Assembly (NCBI GenBank): GCA_958428295.1
Contig: CAUAFL010000017.1
Coordinates: 1-15,924 of the forward strand
Direction: 5' to 3'
Source: an uncultured Bacillota bacterium
GTDB taxonomy: Bacteria > Bacillota_I > Bacilli_A > RF39 > UBA660
DNA length: 15,924 nt
How positions within the stretch are numbered: position 1 is the stretch's first letter; the number at the start of each line of letters is the position of its first letter. Below, in pieces: positions 14,101 through 15,924 of this stretch. The notes under the pieces are model-generated. The model searched no databases. It saw only the letters and a program-made list of their open reading frames with translations, and was not told where the DNA came from. A program made the translations under genes and the position numbers.

Positions 14101-15697
14101 CTTGCCGTAAGAGAATAATCTTTTGTAAATACTGAGATATTTCTTTTCCTTCATCATAATTAGTTGAAAAAAAGCGGATTTCACGATCATCACTCCAAAG
14201 ATGAGGTAATAATTTTAAATATTCCCAATAAGGCGCATTTCGTTCATTTGTTAAAATAACAATTTTTAAATCATAATAGCTATGTAGAGCCATTATCTGA
14301 ATTAAAAGGGAGTCCATATAAGGTTTAATAAAAGCATATTTGCCCTCAAGCGCTAAAATATTCTTTTCTATCAGCGAAGTAATAATGGGAACACCTGCTA
14401 CTTCTTGATGATTGTCGACAATAAGACGCATCTTTTGTTCTAATAGGTCATCTTCTAAACTAAATCGTTCTCCAGGGTAATCAATTTTAACGGCTAAAGG
14501 AACAGGTCCTAATCCTAAACGTAACGTTAAAAAATCATTTTGATGAAGCTCACGTGTCCATAAATGACGACTACGATTAACAATTAACTGATAACACTCT
14601 AAAGAACTTAGATAATTAGAAAGCAATACTTGCTTTTGCATAGCCGCTAATTGAGTTAATTCCTTTTCTTTTTGTTCTAAATACTCATTGTAACGTCGAT
14701 CTCGTTGTTCTTGTTTTTTCTGTCGTTGTTTCTTGCTAAAAGAACGATTAATCGCCGGCCAAAGCAGCGTACCAGCCAACATAGAAACTGACATAGCCAT
14801 CATTGGTAAAACACTAATAAGAGTTCCTCCATTTTGCAAAGAAAGAAGAGAAACAAACACCATAACAAATGAAGTCATTCCCATAGTCAGCATAGGACCC
14901 ATGGTTAAAATTAAAGGCGTCTCCTCTTGCTGCCCCAAATTGGGTGGTGCTTCTAGATGAAATTCTCTTTCCTCTACAACTTCCATAAAGCGCGGAGACC
15001 GTACAAAATAATCTTCTTGTTGATAAAGTGTAATGGTTTCCTCAGAAATGAGTGGTTCCTTTAATTCTGGTACCTTTTCGACGGCCATAGAAACTAGTAA
15101 TTTAGAATCATACGTAACCGACTGCAAAGGATTATTAAAATAACATATACCATTTAACAATATCATCTTAAATCCCATAATAAAGATGACATCTCCTGGA
15201 TAAAGACGTTGTAACTTAGCTACCCGTTTATTATTGACAAACGTTCCATATTTACTATCCAAATCTTCTAAAATCCAAGTACCCTTCTGACATGTTAAAC
15301 GCACATGAATTGGAGAAATTAAAGAATGATGACAAACAATGCTGTTAGTCTGATCATGTCCTATTGTTAAAGCCGCATCTTCAGGAATTTTTACTTTTAT
15401 CATTGTCTTATCATTCAAAGGACAAACATAAAGCATCACATACCCAATTCTATCCTTTACCTGTAAGAAAATAAATTGATAATCTTCTAAAACTAAAGAG
15501 GATAATGTCTGTTTCCCCGAAACGATCTTGACCTCTTTATTACTGATTGCCACCCATTTTCCCTCTTGTTCTTTAATACTGATTAAATGGGTAACTTCCC
15601 CTTGTTCGTCGACATCATCAATAAAATAACTACCATAAACTTTAGAAGGCAAAGGATAACTGAGCAACTGTTTTTCCTTAATAACATATACTAACAT
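11129..15697 (-). CDS. essC: EssC, FtsK/SpoIIIE-type ATPase of type VII secretion
   Basis: The 1522-aa membrane ATPase is the motor of T7SSb. In order: an N-terminal FHA-type region (about 90-170; IGHDQTNSIVCHHSLISPIH, SKYGTFVNN), two adjacent membrane segments (about 266-317), a linker, then three FtsK-like modules. Module 1 has an intact Walker A (GMTGSGKS, about 716-724), Walker B (LFIISDE, about 832-838) and ATQKP. Modules 2 (about 1050-1250) and 3 (about 1310-1500) keep the fold, but their P-loop positions (YSMANKNSLV; INAEDLGALE) have no GK[ST]. ATG 15697 has AGGAGGGG upstream. It overlaps esaB and follows the repeat protein by 41 nt. Length is close to family norm (about 1480). Confidence 0.95.
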   Translation of the reverse strand: MLVYVIKEKQLLSYPLPSKVYGSYFIDDVDEQGEVTHLISIKEQEGKWVAISNKEVKIVSGKQTLSSLVLEDYQFIFLQVKDRIGYVMLYVCPLNDKTMIKVKIPEDAALTIGHDQTNSIVCHHSLISPIHVRLTCQKGTWILEDLDSKYGTFVNNKRVAKLQRLYPGDVIFIMGFKMILLNGICYFNNPLQSVTYDSKLLVSMAVEKVPELKEPLISEETITLYQQEDYFVRSPRFMEVVEEREFHLEAPPNLGQQEETPLILTMGPMLTMGMTSFVMVFVSLLSLQNGGTLISVLPMMAMSVSMLAGTLLWPAINRSFSKKQRQKKQEQRDRRYNEYLEQKEKELTQLAAMQKQVLLSNYLSSLECYQLIVNRSRHLWTRELHQNDFLTLRLGLGPVPLAVKIDYPGERFSLEDDLLEQKMRLIVDNHQEVAGVPIITSLIEKNILALEGKYAFIKPYMDSLLIQIMALHSYYDLKIVILTNERNAPYWEYLKLLPHLWSDDREIRFFSTNYDEGKEISQYLQKIILLRQELSRKGQVKADFYKNLSCYYLIITDDFKATRDFSIVEEVLSSPLNLGFSLLIMHPNLANLPTECKAFIGLDREEEGVIFENELTANSQRKFQIETKTQQDLNFCTLKLANIPIENKNESYHLPKVLGFLEMYGVGLIEQLNPVERWKMNDPINSLSVAVGLLSNGNLFKLDLHEKEQGPHGLIAGMTGSGKSEFIITYILSMAINYHPDEVQFVLIDYKGGGLVGAFENKETGVRLPHLAGTITNLDIADIHRALASIESELKRRQRLFNQARDQLGEGTIDIYKYQRYYREGALSTPVAHLFIISDEFAELKSQQPEFMDQLISTARIGRSLGVHLILATQKPSGVVNDQIWSNSRFRVCFKVQEAADSNEMIKRSDAAALKEVGRFYLQVGYNELFALGQAAWAGSKYIPQEKVYHEEDDRIIFINAIGKSIKTISTPRKEMIKDVGEELPNIVKYLDAISKKEHLVVRPLWLEKLAAFITVDSLKEKYNYVKKPFHVQAIVGEYDQPKEQKQELLLLDLVEKGNAVIYSMANKNSLVNALVYSLVTTYTVEEVNLYLLDLDTETLKIYDQMPQVGDVVFVNETEKVEKLFKFLNEEVNHRKKLFQNYNGSYQFYNTNSSEKLPAIVFILTGYENFKESYETLDPVFIKLTRDCAKYGIYCILTAISDRALRLSVRSNFPQILPLKLSAPIEYNMLLGKKAPLIADIEGRGVALVVDEPYEFQSAVVCQSDQLHQKIIDLTKKLKEYMPHKKAPRIPVLPEVVTLSMLLQEEVSLHQVAIGIFEDSLTIAKFDFAKYFMSMINAEDLGALENFSYLLLKEIALTKIAPLVVVNLASFYRDREPLSTIRYLENKDSILEDLKYLLSITEDTFVFVTGFDQLLSSLTPSDKPNFINFLATLKLAGKCHFVIVSRLADLKAFAYEAWFKQYISTDSGIYLGRGLNNSTIHNLVTPLRQLAFPLPSNFGYYICQGEAIRIKVVEKGGDIDGE

Positions 15698-15738
15698 ACC
15701 CTTCCCCTCCTATCTTAGTCACACTTACAATTCAATAA

Positions 15739-15924
15739 CTAGCTATTGCCACCATAACGTTTACGATGACCATCATCATACACATCGGTGAAACTACCAT
15801 CCTCGTTTTTGTAACGCTCAAAGTGACCGTTTTTATCTTCTCCTTCACCAACAGGAGTCCGATCACCACCAGCACTACCACCAAAGCTCTTTTCGCTACC
15901 ATCATCATACACATCGGTGAAACT
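15739..15924 (-). CDS. C-terminal part of a repeat-bearing T7SS-locus protein (partial)
   Basis: The last 61 codons of a gene entering from the right edge read SFTDVYDDGSEKSFGGS...NGHFERYKNEDGSFTDVYDDGHRKRYGGNS before TAG. The 27-nt segment encoding SFTDVYDDG occurs twice (see repeat entry). The region is acidic, glycine-rich and hydrophilic, probably exposed or disordered. The essC start is 41 nt away, so the two are almost certainly cotranscribed. It could be the tail of EssB, EsaA or a lineage-specific component; I cannot tell from the fragment. A 60-aa frame on the same strand in another phase is a shadow. Confidence 0.75.
   Translation of the reverse strand, partial: SFTDVYDDGSEKSFGGSAGGDRTPVGEGEDKNGHFERYKNEDGSFTDVYDDGHRKRYGGNS
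15769..15924 (-). repeat. Identical 27-bp repeats, 129 bp apart
   Basis: The same 27 bases occur at 15769-15795 and 15898-15924, encoding SFTDVYDDG each time. The spacing of 129 bp is 43 codons, so a 43-residue repeat unit within the protein is possible. More copies may lie to the right of the window. Confidence 0.85.

Noticed and set aside
15732..15914. 60-aa leftward frame rich in Met and Val
   Set aside because: It is an out-of-phase reading of the repeat-bearing gene. The other phase is open to the window edge, has normal composition and ends 41 nt before essC.
1..15924. CRISPR array
   Set aside because: No series of regularly spaced direct repeats was seen. The only exact repeats of note are the in-gene 27-bp pair and the 8-bp repeat near the tRNA.

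Overview
The window is AT-rich, uses TGA as a stop (not Trp), and has Gram-positive style Shine-Dalgarno sites (GGAGG/AGGTG) and sigma-A promoters. Together with spore coat (CotY/CotZ-type) proteins, a Firmicutes-type (T7SSb) type VII secretion ATPase, a SipW-type signal peptide and a 3'-CCA-encoding tRNA-Ala, this points to a spore-forming low-GC Firmicute, probably a gut Bacilli/Erysipelotrichia-like lineage. The phylum is well supported. The narrower placement is inference.

Region 1 (1-4147, all genes leftward) is accessory. A two-gene operon encodes a DUF5680 protein with an unnamed N-terminal domain and a YhcG/DUF1016 PDDEXK nuclease. It has its own extended -10 promoter and a good terminator. 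To its right are a structured non-coding stretch, a possible 24-residue ORF, and a 500-aa exported protein with a TasA/SipW-like N-terminus and a glycine-rich C-terminal domain. A 59-bp element with a terminator-like hairpin occurs upstream of this gene and again at the left edge of the window. The two copies bracket about 4 kb.

Region 2 (4148-7045) looks like a spore-surface cluster: a short collagen-like Cys-rich protein, a membrane-anchored EIIB-like domain without its phosphorylatable Cys, two tandem CotY/CotZ-like proteins, and a 108-aa protein of unknown function. Candidate mother-cell (sigma-E/sigma-K) promoters precede three of these units. A decayed IS3-like transposase fragment and a possible frameshifted small gene lie in the 555-bp gap at 4778-5332.

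Region 3 (7131-9510) is housekeeping: a RodA-type peptidoglycan polymerase facing a GT4 glycosyltransferase (probably glycolipid), then tRNA-Ala(UGC) with consensus promoter and terminator. After it come a short direct repeat and a decayed gene remnant.

Region 4 (9896-15924, leftward) is a T7SSb operon. In transcription order it holds the 3' end of a repeat-bearing protein, EssC (FHA, two membrane segments, three FtsK-like modules of which only the first keeps a P-loop), ubiquitin-like EsaB/YukD, and three small ESX/WXG100-sized helical proteins. EssA, EssB and EsaA are not in the window. The operon promoter is also outside, to the right.
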